From Stercorarius parasiticus (Eukaryota; Chordata; Aves; Charadriiformes; Stercorariidae): a DNA stretch of 64,000 bases. Both the position numbers and the translations under genes were made by a program. The stretch is taken from positions 558,001 through 622,000 of the forward strand of contig VWZL01000355.1 in the NCBI GenBank assembly GCA_013396915.1, read 5' to 3'. Shown one piece after another: positions 1 to 10,984 of the stretch (its first letter is position 1; every line of letters starts with the position of its first letter). The notes below the pieces were generated by a model. It saw nothing but the letters and a program-made list of their open reading frames with translations. It made no database searches and was not told the DNA's origin.

Positions 1-174
1 CCTTCTGCACACATTCAGTGACTCCTTCACAGAAGTGCAGCACGTCTCTCAAATACAGCGTAGCTTTATAAAAGTCATTTGGACTACACTTTAATATTTT
101 AGATTTACCCATGAAGTCACTAATTCTTTTCTTTATTATAGAGACACAGAAACGTGAATTCTAAGAGACAGTCA

Positions 175-545
175 TGGGCTTACAGAGTTAACTCTTACAG
201 AGTTAGATTTGAAGGGGATGAAAGCAGGCTCTTTAGAGGTAAGCCTGGTGGTGGTGCACCAATGTCTGTGGGACAGGATACTAGTGAGTTCCCTTGGTCT
301 GCTGACTCAGTGAAGGCAGGGGATGGATATTCATGCAGCAGCAGAGAGACAAAGGTCATTGATGAGTTAAAAACTGTCTGCACCTGGGAATAGACAGGTA
401 GGAATTAAGGCTTCTCCCAGCAAAAAGGTGGCAGGACCAGTAGCCCAACTGAAGTGCTTCTACACTAATGCACGCAGCATGGGCAACAAACAGGAGCCGG
501 AAGCCATTGTGCAGCAGGAAAGCTATGATATAGTCACCATCACTT
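175..545 (+). mobile_element. CR1 LINE fragment: inter-ORF region and start of ORF2
   Basis: This is the plus-strand part of a rearranged CR1 retrotransposon. Bases from about 200 resemble the CR1 spacer between ORF1 and ORF2. From about 428 the reading frame gives the start of ORF2, with QLKCFYTNARSMGNKQ followed by EAIVQQESYDIVTI. In CR1 this is the beginning of the apurinic-type endonuclease domain that nicks target DNA. The homology stops abruptly near 545, just before the conserved ITET position, where the sequence switches to ORF1 in the opposite orientation. The left edge is less certain because a 15-bp near-perfect duplication at 179-208 sits where the end of ORF1 would be expected. 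The fragment covers only the first 40 or so ORF2 residues and cannot encode a working enzyme. Its identity rests on recognition of the CR1 ORF2 N-terminus; the subfamily was not determined. Confidence 0.82.
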
Positions 546-551
546 ATTCCA

Positions 552-1189
552 TCTTTAAGCTGGACCCCAGGGAGGCAGCAGACTTCCCCAAGAAGCAGGT
601 CTGGTCTGCATATCAGGCCTTCCACTCCCTTTAGGGTGGAGTCACCTACAACAACAGCCCGTCTTTTTTTCTTAACTGAAGATGTTTTGATGTGAGGTGT
701 AGTCTGACTTAACCTTGGCAACACCCCTGTGGACACTGAACTCTCTTCCTTGTCACGACTGGGTTCCCCTTGCAAAGACTCATAATTATTTTTTAAGGTT
801 ACCTGGGAAGGTGGGGGAGTCACTGGGAAGACATGTCTGCTTCGCCAGGCAGGAACACATTCCTACAGCCCCCTATCCTCTAAGTTACCTTGCTTGGCTA
901 GGCAGAGAGAGGACAGGGAATCGTTTGTATCATGTGGCCTTTCTGCTTGTTGGGCCCGGTTCAGGGGAGGTAGGCTGCAACTCCAGCAGTCTGTCTCCCT
1001 CTCGCACACCCTGATGGTTCTTAATATACTTGCCTCCTCCTGGAGCTCCATCACCAGGCGGAGGAGTTCCTCTACCGGCCCATACCTCCTACAGCCATGC
1101 TCACTGCCGCCATCTGATACTGGCATAAGGGTAGAGCACAGCCTACAGCCTGACACCTGGGTGGCAGCGTGCTCCCACGAGAGCTCCAT
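552..1189 (-). pseudogene. CR1 ORF1, truncated, one premature stop
   Basis: The start is ATG at 1189, in MELSWEHAATQVSGCRLCST. CR1 ORF1 encodes an RNA-binding, esterase-like protein that accompanies the RT in the ribonucleoprotein. The first 108 codons carry a cysteine-rich N-terminus and a leucine-rich stretch (VEELLRLVMELQEE) that could form a short coiled coil. An in-frame TAG at 863-865 breaks the frame. Beyond it the same frame continues with LKNNYESLQGEP, a basic KKKRR stretch and VVGDSTLKGVEG. VVGDS is the nucleophile-serine block of the SGNH/GDSL esterase fold seen in CR1 ORF1. The frame then ends at about 552 after LPGVQLKDG, where the inverted ORF2 piece begins. The catalytic histidine and aspartate blocks are therefore lost. 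The only damage in about 210 codons is one stop, so the copy is fairly young. The choice of start is supported by a TAA immediately 5' of the ATG. Confidence 0.82.
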
Positions 1190-1896
1190 TTAGGAACCTG
1201 AGCTGCTGGGTGCAGAGCTTGGGGATGCCAAGGCTCTCCGGCGGGTGGATACCAGGGCTACCTGGTCAAGCTCGTACAGCCCTTCCGCGCAAACTGCCGC
1301 CCCGCTCTCTGCCCGTTCTGGTCGCAGCGCTCCCTGGGGCCGCCTTTTCTGGGAGTGGGGGGGCGCCATCACTGCTGGCCCCGGCCCCTCAGCAGCCCTC
1401 CTGCGAGCTGCCAGCGCTCACCAGGCCTTTCCCCGTCTCCGGAAAAGCCCCTGTTTTGCCCTTCTTTCGCCGGGAATCCTGCACCAGAGCCGTCCCTCGG
1501 CGAGAGACCATCGGTGGCGGTTACGCCCCGTTTANTCCACGAGAGCTCCATTTAGGAACCTGAGCTGCTGGGTGCAGAGCTTGGGGATGCCAAGGCTCTC
1601 CGGCGGGTGGATACCAGGGCTACCTGGTCAAGCTCGTACAGCCCTTCCGCGCAAACTGCCGCCCCGCTCTCTGCCCGTTCTGGTCGCAGCGCTCCCTGGG
1701 GCCGCCTTTTCTGGGAGTGGGGGGGCGCCATCACTGCTGGCCCCGGCCCCTCAGCAGCCCTCCTGCGAGCTGCCAGCGCTCACCAGGCCTTTCCCCGTCT
1801 CCGGAAAAGCCCCTGTTTTGCCCTTCTTTCGCCGGGAATCCTGCACCAGAGCCGTCCCTCGGCGAGAGACCATCGGTGGCGGTTACGCCCCGTTTA
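1175..1896. repeat. Perfect 360-bp direct duplication around a single N
   Basis: Bases 1175-1534 and 1537-1896 read identically throughout. They are separated only by N at 1535 and a T at 1536. The offset is exactly 362. No substitution separates the copies although the sequence is CpG-rich and should diverge quickly. A one-base N between two identical ends is the signature of two contigs that overlap but were joined without collapsing the overlap. The duplicated part spans the ORF1 start and half of the 5'UTR, so the second MELSW start at 1551 is an echo that reads through the N into leader sequence. Confidence 0.93.
1190..1370 (-). other. Upstream ORF in the CR1 leader, ending directly before ORF1
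   Basis: A reading frame of about 59 codons runs from an ATG near 1369 to a TAA at 1190-1192, and the ORF1 ATG follows with no gap, in the same frame. An identical copy sits at 1552-1734 because of the 360-bp duplication. The predicted product is Pro/Ala/Ser/Arg-rich and low in complexity (APSSSGS at the end), as expected from random translation of GC-rich leader. It may affect ORF1 translation by re-initiation, or it may mean nothing. No homology is recognised. Confidence 0.3.
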
Positions 1897-2315
1897 AATC
1901 GGGCGCCGTTACCGCTGGCCCTGCGCTCGTCCCCTCAGCAACCCTCTCGCGAGCTGCCGGCTCTCGCGGGCTGCCGGCTCTCGCGGGCTGCCCGCGCTCT
2001 CCCGGCCTTTCCCCTGCTCCGGAAAAGCCCCTTTTTTTGCCTTTTTTTCGCCGGGAACCCCCGCTCCCTCGCGGACGTTCCTGCATCGGAGCTGTCCCTC
2101 GGCGAGCGACCGTCGGTGGTGGTTACACTCCGTTTAAATCGGGCGCCGTTACCGCTGGCCCCGCCCTCGTCCCCTCAGCAACCTTCACGCGAGCGGCCGC
2201 CTCTCGCGCGCTGCCACCACTTTCCCGGCCTTTCCGCGGCTGCTGGAAAGCTGTGGAAAAGCCCCTTTTTTGCCTTTTTTTGCCCGTTAACGCTCCCTCG
2301 GTGAGTGACGATACT
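1537..2315 (-). repeat. Tandem sub-units within the CR1 5'UTR
   Basis: Three related tandem units are visible at about 1723-1899, 1900-2139 and 2140-2315. Each contains, in plus orientation, a GGGCGCC(G/A)T start, CGCTGGCCC or a close variant, CCCCTCAGCA, an (A)GGCCTTTCC block, AAAGCCCC and a CCCTCGGCGAG-type end followed by CGTTTAAATC or a decayed version of it. The middle unit is longer (240 bp against about 176) because of an extra CGCTCCCTCGCGGACG-type segment and a perfect 17-bp tandem duplication at 1954-1970 and 1971-1987. On the minus strand this is the CR1 promoter and leader region. Repeated promoter monomers are known in other LINEs, so multiple transcription-start modules are plausible here. 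That functional reading is inference. Confidence 0.7.
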
Positions 2316-5300
2316 CCCCAGATACTTCTCTCTCTATTAAGACATGAAAAATACCTTTTAAATGGGCATGAAATAGCAAATTGCTGAGTTTTCATTTTAC
2401 TTAGTTTCAGTAGAGCTTTGGAAGTAGTGTAAGGATCGTTTGCGTGAACAACTGAAAGGCAGTGGAAATAATAAGGGTATCTTGAGAACCAATGAAACCT
2501 TCTGTAAGGTTGTTATGCTTAAAGGAAGCTTTGTTACCCACATTTTTTTTTGCAAATTTACAGAAAACTGAGTGATACTGAAATGGCTTAGTACCACCTA
2601 CTGAGCAACATCAATGGCGAATGAGAGTGTTGAAATGAGTGTCCTAGGCGCTTTCAGAAATTGTTTGATATTTTTAAAAGGGATGTATATTTAGTTTATT
2701 TCTAACAGGATAAACCTAACAAAGTTGAGTGCTTCAAATTAGAACCGAGTTGGTATTTTTACAGGACTGAAAAAGCTACAAGCAAAAAAACTTCTCGAGG
2801 CAGACACAAGTCTGGTGTCTGAAACTTTCCACCCTCTCTTCTCTCTTAGCTCTGTAGCGCTTTGGAAGCCACCAGGCCGTTGGTCGGTATCTTACAGCCT
2901 TGTCTTGGGGGGGTGAGAAGAGATTCTTGCCGAGTGCGTCCCACAGAGTGCGTCCCTTCCTCTCGCCTGCAACCAAGGGCGTGGATCAGGGGCAGCCACT
3001 GGGGTTTCCTGCACTGAGGATGCTTCTGCCCCTACCAGTTCATCCCGGGCAGGGGTAAGGGAAGGCAGGATCCCATACAACAAAAAATGCCAATGCTATG
3101 TTTCCACTTTTCTTCCTGTTTCTTTATTTATCAATTCAGCGGCTCTAATCTTGCTCCCATCTCAGTCAACAGTGACTTGCATGCCAGAGAGGAGCACACC
3201 TGCTCTTTGATAGGTATGACAGCAGATACGTGACATGAGGCAATCTCTCAATTACTTGTAAAATGCCTCCCATTCTGTCTGCTACCAGTATATAGACTAC
3301 ATTTTCCTCTAAATCACATCCTTTCTGATGTCTGCTCATACTTGTTTTTTTTCTTTTTTTGGCAACATATTTTTTTTTCTGGTTATATCGACAGTTTCTA
3401 GAGAATACACAAAAATACATCAAATAACGTGTATGCACAGTTAGTGAATGGAGTAACTACAGGACTCAGGGGAGGTATTCTCTTTTGTTGTTATCATTTT
3501 TAGATAAGGCTATTTTCTGTAATGGAGCTATGGCTACAAAAATACAATGACCATAAAGACAGAGAGAGGATAGGTCAACATTTTCACCACCCATCTATAG
3601 ACAGTGCAACACTTTTCCTCTCCGTTCCCCATCCTCAAGAATTTTAATATTACTCAGTGAAGAATCTCCAAAGACGATCTGAAATATTTATCTTAACAGT
3701 TAGGTCAGTTCTACCAATATGTTATGACTTACTGTAAATGAAAAAGGTATCCCTTTGAGGATCTGATATATTGAAGCATTACCTTTCAGGCTTATTGTAG
3801 CCGAACGCAATTCAATAGTTTTCTCTGACTGACTGGTCTTAATCCAGCAGAATGAAAACGCATCTTATTATAAAGATATTAGCCCTCTATTGAGCACATG
3901 ATGCACTGTTCGGGGGATTTTTTCTGGGTAAAAACTGCTGAACAGAGTTAGTTCTTACCTGTCACAGTAACTCTAATGTCAAAACAAGCAGTCAAAGCAT
4001 GAGAAAGAGCAGTTCAAGCTATTTGCCTGCAGTAGGAAGCAACTTCAGGATGATGACGCATTGAGATGAAGAGTTATTCTTGTTATTCGCTGATTTACCT
4101 CCCTCTATTTTAGTGAGTATATCTAGGGACAGGTATATTTAGCAAGACTTCCAGATGGCCCATCATACAGCAGGAAGATGAAGGCCCTATATGCATAGCT
4201 GTTTCTTTCTTCTGGCATGCAGCTGAAGGCATCGTCAGAGCAGATTAAGCCTCAGCGTGCAGCTGAAAGGGAGGACTTTTGTCTACTCAGATTGCACTAG
4301 GGCAAGAGATAGCTAAAGTTACTGTCTTCAAAGAATACGATTAATTATTTAACGCTGAAATCCCCACCAGGTCGTCTTCTTGGTTGAGTCCTGACGTGGC
4401 AGGTCTTGAAAAGTGGTGTTTCTACAATATATGGGGTCAACACAAAGACTTTTATTATTTTCTGTTTCTTTGTCTTGCCCGTTTGTGGTGTTGACAGTGG
4501 TTTCTCATTTTGGGGAATCCATACCAAAAGCATCCTCCACTGATACCGGGGATTTTCACTCCGTGATAAATTTTAGAGGCCCATCTGTATTTATATTGGA
4601 CATCCCCTTTCCCCAGTAATGTTACCTGTTCATCTTGTACAGGTGCTCTGCTGAGATCTGAGATCCAACAATATCTGGTGGAACAAACTCACATTAGAGC
4701 TTTGCAGTGTGCTCCGGGAATGGTTAGTCTGACTCCAGCCCCAGAAATGTCTGTGGATTAAGGTCAGGAAGAGGTGTACAATTATTTGATGGCTGACAAT
4801 GACATTTCTTGTTTTCAGGCTTCCAAGTTCATAAGTTTTCCTCTGTTCAGCATGCCACACTACCCACTGGGGAGGTGGCATGTCTCTGAGATGCTCACTG
4901 TAGAGCCAAACAGTGAAGCTGAATCATGGCAGAGTTCAAAGATGAAAGGAAACCTTGGGTTGATGCAGCTCTAGCGAAACCTCCTAGGGTACACGGCAAA
5001 AGTATAAAAACAACAAGGTAGGAAATGATTGCCCCAGCATGGAGAGCACAGTGTTTTCAGGCTGGATTGCTGCAACTATTTAAGATACCAGGAATCTAAA
5101 TCTGCTGTGACAAACAACCTTGACCACCTAACCACACTTAACATTACAAGGGGCAGCCAAAACATGCAATAACCAGAGACAGCAATTATTTCTGAACTGC
5201 TGGGCATATATCTATTGCAGTACACATTTCACCACACAGAAATAATACATCGGGTTAAAATTAAAAATGTTTCACATGTGTTGCGCATTGCTGCCCCACA

Positions 5301-8300
5301 GTTTCAGACAGATACATGAGTAAAATAAAGCCAGTGTCTTTTATGTATTTTGTTTATTCCTGAAGCAGGAAGGACTTGTCATAGCAATCTCTCATAGTCT
5401 GACTTATCTTACCAAATGACTATGTAGATTTGGGTAGGCTCGTGGCTAGGCTCTCTAGAGCCACAGCTGAGAGAGCTCTGCATTTGTATTTGGGCTATTC
5501 TGCAGACAGGGTTTCTGATGTATGTTAAATGTACCTGAATTTATTAAAAGACCAGACAATGTAATACTAATGAAAATTTGCAGGATTTATAAGCAGGTGG
5601 TTGATATCAAACATCCAAGATGCCGACATTTCAGAGTAAAAGAATATAAAGAAAAAATCCCATACCAATGCTCAGGTGAAGACAATTGATCTTGGATACA
5701 TATCTCAAAAACTAAAAAATTATTAACATAATTATTAACAAGTTATTAACATAAAAAGTAATATAAGTTAACAAAAAAAACCAAAAGGCCAAATAAAAAG
5801 AAAAGAGCACTTGGAATTCTCTTAGTTATAGAAAAACAGAGAATGGAAACCGATAGTGTATGACGAAATGGACAGTCATCATTCTGCCATCTGGGGGAAA
5901 AGTCCTCCCATATCCTGAATCTAGCCACATCAGGTCATCAGATGTCCTGCTGCTGCATTGATAACTCTCCCCTCTAAAAAGCAGTGATGTTGCTCTTACT
6001 TTTCTCAGAATTCCTTCTAGACAACTATAGGAAAAGTGTAACACACTTTCAAACTCCTTACTTGACGCTTTTTAAACTACTGTCATAAAGGGACACTTTT
6101 CCATTTCTAACATGATTTAAAATGGGTGACCAGTAATGAAAGAACACACACACGCCCATATGTGCATCTTTCAAATTGACAAATCTGTGTTAAAACCACT
6201 GCTATTAGCAACCATTGATCAACAGAGTATTTCTTCCGTGGAAGGGCGCAATAGGCTTGACAAAGTGTCCTTAGGCTGGCGCATTTTGTCATGCTTCATA
6301 TTAAGCTGCAATGAGACATAATGATACCTTACGTGTAAAGTAATGTTTGTATGGTGCCTTCCTTAGGTCAGGGGATGTCCTTGAAAAATTGATTTATCTA
6401 TTTAAAGAAACCTCAGTGGCTCACAAGTCTGTCTTGTTGAGATAAGATATCATCACTGGATGGAGTCTAACCTATACATTATATAGCGCTATGACACATG
6501 CACTGAACACAAATACAGGCCTAATTCTGCCTTTCCATGCAATTCCCAGGCTAAATGCAGTTTAACTCTCCAGCTTGTAAAGGACAGTAATAACTTTAAT
6601 ATATCAACATATTACTCAGAGGACTGAATAGACAGACATTCCTGGACTTTATAAATATTGCAGGTTTTGAAAGGCACATAAGTTTACGGTAAGAACCTAC
6701 AAAGGTTTGATATATTAGTTGTGTGTGCACCAGAATTTTAAGATTGCTGAAAGCCGTATTTTCAAGAACTCGACAGCTTCCCTGAGCAGTGCAACACTCC
6801 TGTAAAAATTTCCCAATATGCAGACATTCCTATGGTGACCTAAAAGGGCTAGATTCAACTTAAGTAATTTGCAGAACTGGTTTTTATCTTGCACAGAGGC
6901 TGTGAGCACTTAATGAAGCTGCTTCTGTAGCTCAGGCTGCACAACTTTTCTGGGGATTTTCTGGAGTCTAATAAGGGCTGAGGTCACGTGCTGCCTTTCG
7001 CTCACAAAGGTCTCTCACTTCTAGCTGCCACTGATTTTCCTGAGACTTACAGAAATTCAGCATTGTAGGGTCTGTACACTGCTGTTGGGTTTGTCTGAAG
7101 TTGACGCTCTCTCCCAGTAATGTACTGGGAACTGTGTGCTCTTGTGGCCACGCAGAGCATGATCACAAGTCTTGCTTTCTTGGGTTAAAAATCCCCTCGT
7201 ATTGGTGTTGTAAAGAACGTTCCTTGACAAACGTCCTCCCTGTGGGCGCCCCCAGAAGCATTCAGAGTCTTTCCCCTTTCAAAATACTCTTTCAGGGTAA
7301 CCAACCTTTCTTACTGATACCAGTCCTTTAAAAATAAATCAATACATGACACCTTGAAATGGGAAGTCTCGGTTCTTTCTAGTTGAGCAAGAAAGTTGTT
7401 AGGTGATTTCAAATTACTTAACAACAATAATTTCAGACTCTCATTTCTGTTATTCAAGATGAGCAAACAGAGAGTTACAATAAATTGTCATAGCATCTGT
7501 CTAATGAGAAGAGAGCGATATCAACTGAATATACAAGAGATAGCCCTATGACCCAGCTCACCTGAGTGTGGCATGGAATAGAATTCTTTACCGGTTGTTT
7601 CAAGGAAGACAAAAACTTTAAGCAAGAAAATATGCACCTTATTTACTAGAATAGCACTTTCTTTTAAATGTTGTAAACTTTGGAATATAACAAAACTGTA
7701 TTTCACTTGAGTGGAAAGCCCTTCTGCACTAGAAGCAGCAAAGTAGGTATGTGAATCAACCCTATATTTAAATATCATTGCAACTGTAATTAAACAAAGG
7801 AGAATCTGGGAAGAGGAAACATCTGCACTATAGAGAGCATTTTGCACTCTTGAGTACCTTCATTGGAAATTTACTTTTTCTTCATAACACAGGAGTAACC
7901 AGAGCTATAAAAGCATAATTTAACACTGCAGTAAAAATAAAATGTAACACATTTATTCTATATCATATTTAATATGAATGTTTCTGCTCAGCAGGATAGT
8001 TAAAAATTAACATACTGTAAGTCACTGAGTGGAAGTTTAGAAGGCAAGAGGTGAATCTGTCATTTGCCAATAGACCTAAATTTTAGTGGAAACCAGGTAT
8101 GCTGCTGTGATATGTCTTTTATCTAGCAGAAACAGAAAAAATTGTGGAAGTGCCAAATAACTCCAACTCCTGCTCTTGAAGACTATACAAACTGAGTTTC
8201 TCAATGCATATGTTGCACTTTTGTCTGATAGTCATAAATAAAACTGTCCTAGGAACTAAGCTATCCAAAGGAGTTACTGACATAGTCTTTGCTGTCTAGC

Positions 8301-9340
8301 CTGAAGAGGACTGAGGATGTTGAACATGATCCTAGAGCCCCCTGGGTCAGTGGTGTCAGGATTTCATCTGTAAACCCTATGGATATGGAAAGAAATACAA
8401 AAACATCGAGGTCTACAACTTGGGCTGTTGATGATGCGGATGATGGCAAAGAAGCACAAACAAATTTATTCTGCTTCTCCACCTCTGTATGCTAGTGCTT
8501 AGTTGCTCGTGTTGTCTCAGGAATTTGGAGGGGATTATGTGTACCTTTTTCAGTCAGAAAAACTGTTAACCCAACTGTTGGCTTTCATCCTAGTTTACCA
8601 ACTTCTCAATTCTCTACTTTTGTCAAACTGGGCCTTCAGAGAAGGGTTTTCAGTCTCACATCCATGTCTAAGCTGGCAACTTCTTTTGTCTCTTCACTGT
8701 AGGTCATTTCTGTACAGGAAAAGAGAGTCTAATTTTCTCTTTTTTTTTTGTTGCTGTTTCACCTTCTGGAAAATGGAAAACAGATTAATACCCTCAGTAA
8801 TGCTGCAGCTGCTGAAGAATCTGCATATTCCTTGGATATTTTCAGGAAGCCTGAATTAAGGTCACTAGAGTTCGTAAAGATTTCTTCTACGCTTCCAATG
8901 GTGCTCCTGTAAGGCAGTATTTTCCCTTTTAATGCTTCAGTGCTGCAGATAGAAACCCTTATGAAATGAACACTTGGGACTCTAAACAGGCGCAATGGTC
9001 ACGGATCCCGCATGCACTGTGGCTCCAGCAGCTGGTGCAAGCTGGTACAGCTGGAGATAGCTCCAACCCCGATTCCCAGAGGCGCTCCCAGCCCCAGCAC
9101 TAGCTCCAGAAGCTCCAGGCTCTGCTAGGGAGGCAGCATTTTAGACCAAGGGCTCGCTGAAGAGCCTGCAGCGCTCCCTGCAACCATCCCTTGGTGTGCC
9201 GGGGAAGTCCCTGCTAATTAATGGCATCCAGACCATGGCTCCTTGGTACCTGCTGAGGCCAACATGGACAAATTCTGTCCCAGAATTACATTAAACATCA
9301 TAATCAGTAGTATACTATCTGTGATCCTCATAGCTATGAC
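2316..9340. other. Unique AT-rich stretch, no gene recognised
   Basis: I find no coding exon, RNA gene or recognisable transposon in these 7 kb. Open frames are short (up to about 118 codons) and lack domain-like composition. Small details include three TTATTAAC copies at about 5721-5755, a T-rich run near 8740, and a short GC-richer patch at about 9000-9230 that I cannot assign. Two similar TGCAGCTGAA(A/G)G strings occur near 4218 and 4258. The rest reads as intergenic or intronic avian DNA. Confidence 0.6.
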
Positions 9341-9343
9341 AAA

Positions 9344-9378
<35 letters not shown>

Positions 9379-9379
9379 A
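9341..9379. repeat. (AAAT)n microsatellite
   Basis: There are nearly ten uninterrupted copies of AAAT ending in AAAATTTCC. No mobile-element body is recognised immediately upstream or downstream, so it is not clearly a retrotransposon tail. A tract this pure is expected to vary in length between individuals. Confidence 0.95.
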
Positions 9380-10670
9380 ATTTCCAGCTCATTTTTACCA
9401 TCCAATGCTGTTCATTTCACTAGAAGTGCAAGCTTATGCCAGTTAGATATTTGCTCATAGCAGAACATCAAAGGAAAGGGGGTAGTATTTTTATGAGGAA
9501 GATTTTGATTTCCCATGAGAAAGAACAAAGTTATCTTAAATCACCTTCTACAACTGTCTTTTCAGGAGTATGCTGGAGAAAGTATCAATCACTTAAAAGC
9601 TGTGTTGCTCAGAGCATTTAGTTTCTCCTAGTTTCTTCTAAACTCTGGGAAGAAAAAATACCTTAAATTACCTCCTATCTTTCTGTAGTTCCAGGCATAT
9701 CTTTTGTGCTTTTTCCATCTCTGCTTTTATTCATGAGTTGTCACTAAAATAAGAAAGCAAGAAGAAAACAAAGCAAAACAAAACAACAGATAGCTCAGAG
9801 AGCTTGACAGTAGGTTTTGCCCTAAGGCCACTAGTTCAAACCCATCATAAATCAGCAGTAGCTCAAGTATCTGATATCTAATGGTTGTCTGACAACCTTA
9901 GTAAAGCATTCAGCGTGTTGGTTTCACACGGCAGATCTAGGCTGTCACAGCAAGGAAGTCTATGCAGGGAATGTGGAATACGCTCTTGCTGGGTAGGCGA
10001 CCCTTCAGGTCAGGAATGAGGTTATGGCTTATGGGGTGCAGGTTAGAAAACTTGCTATTCCTCGGCAAATACAGAAGAAACCACTGCCTAACATTAGTAC
10101 TGAAATGCCTTGATCAGAGTTAGACTCACCCTAAAAGAGAATAAATGTGTAGAGAGTTAGGTCAGAAATGAAAATATAAAAAACCCCAAAACACACAAGT
10201 TAGACTCCTAAATGTTGTTTTTAATCACAGTGAAGTACTATTGCTCTAAATGCCAGTTGAAATATGCTGTGAGTGGGAAAGAATCAAACTGTTAATGGAA
10301 GCTGGATAAAAGGTTTTAAATTAAAGCTTCTAACTACTCTTAGAAAACAATACAAGACATAACAAGCTAAGAAACATCCAGGGAAAATTAAGGAATTAAA
10401 AACAAGATAGCCTGGTCCTTTCCTTCCTTCCTTAAGTTGCCTGCTCCATTACTTAAGGAAAAAACAAATATTTTTTTACTGAAACAGCCTCTATGCTTCA
10501 ATATAATCTTGTTGAAAAGCAGCTTTATCCTTCTTGTAAAAAATCCCTCATAGGAATCATTAAAGTTACTGCCATTGGCATAGACATTATTTCTATGGGA
10601 GTAAAGTCTGGTTTCCATGCACACTGTGATGGGAGCAGTGCTTCCCTCTACACCGGCACACACAGCCCTT
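9380..10670. other. Unique stretch with a weak tRNA-like patch
   Basis: No gene is recognised. At about 9788-9842 there is a TAGCTCAG string followed some 40 bases later by AGTTCAAACCC. These resemble the A and B boxes of a tRNA-derived pol III promoter. The flanks do not fold into a cloverleaf that I can see, so at most this is a decayed SINE. Elsewhere there are only short open frames. Confidence 0.45.
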
Positions 10671-10675
10671 GTACA

Positions 10676-10747
10676 TGGCAGGGTGGGTTGGAACTAGATG
10701 ATCTTTAAGATCCCTTCTAACCGGAACCATTCTATGATTCTATTCCA
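10676..10747 (+). mobile_element. CR1 LINE 3' terminus (short, plus strand)
   Basis: The sequence GGGTTGGAACTAGATGATCT, followed by a block close to AAGGTCCCTTCCAACC and then ATTCTATGATTCTAT, is the standard end of the CR1 3'UTR in sense orientation. Only about 70 bp survive, so this is an extreme 5' truncation, typical for the family because reverse transcription often aborts early. The octamer tail has about one and a half repeat units. No coding sequence is left. Confidence 0.88.
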
Positions 10748-10984
10748 TGGCAGGATGAGGTAAAGCCTTGCCTGTCCTGTGCTCTGTATGCCTGGGAGAT
10801 TTTCTAGCTCTGGTGGAAAAATGCCTCTAACACTTGCACTGGATATGCTGCAGGTCAGCAGAGCTTCCCAGGCTTCGAAATGAGATACTCCATCTCCAAC
10901 AAAATTAGATGCTTGACAGAATTATTATTATATGAACTTTTCTGGCCAGGGTTATCTGGAGTGCAGATTACACTGTCATAAAGG

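Larger units (their letters stand above)
552..2315 (-). mobile_element. CR1 LINE 5' end: GC-rich 5'UTR plus first part of ORF1
   Basis: This is the minus-strand 5' portion of a CR1 element. From right to left it holds a very GC- and CpG-rich 5'UTR (about 2315 to 1190), the ORF1 start codon at 1189, and ORF1 down to about 552. GC content drops sharply to the AT-rich host sequence just right of about 2315, which I take as the element's 5' end. Most bird CR1 copies are heavily 5'-truncated, so a copy that keeps its 5'UTR is uncommon (established for the family). ORF2 and the 3' end are missing in sense orientation. Instead the element runs head to head into an inverted ORF2-start piece at about 545-552. 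The 5'UTR length is inflated by a perfect 360-bp duplication around a single N at 1535. If that is an artefact, the real 5'UTR is about 765 bp. Confidence 0.85.

Noticed and set aside
1245..2387. 380-codon plus-strand open frame
   Set aside because: It reads the CR1 leader backwards through the N and the duplicated block. GC-rich repeats lack stops by composition.
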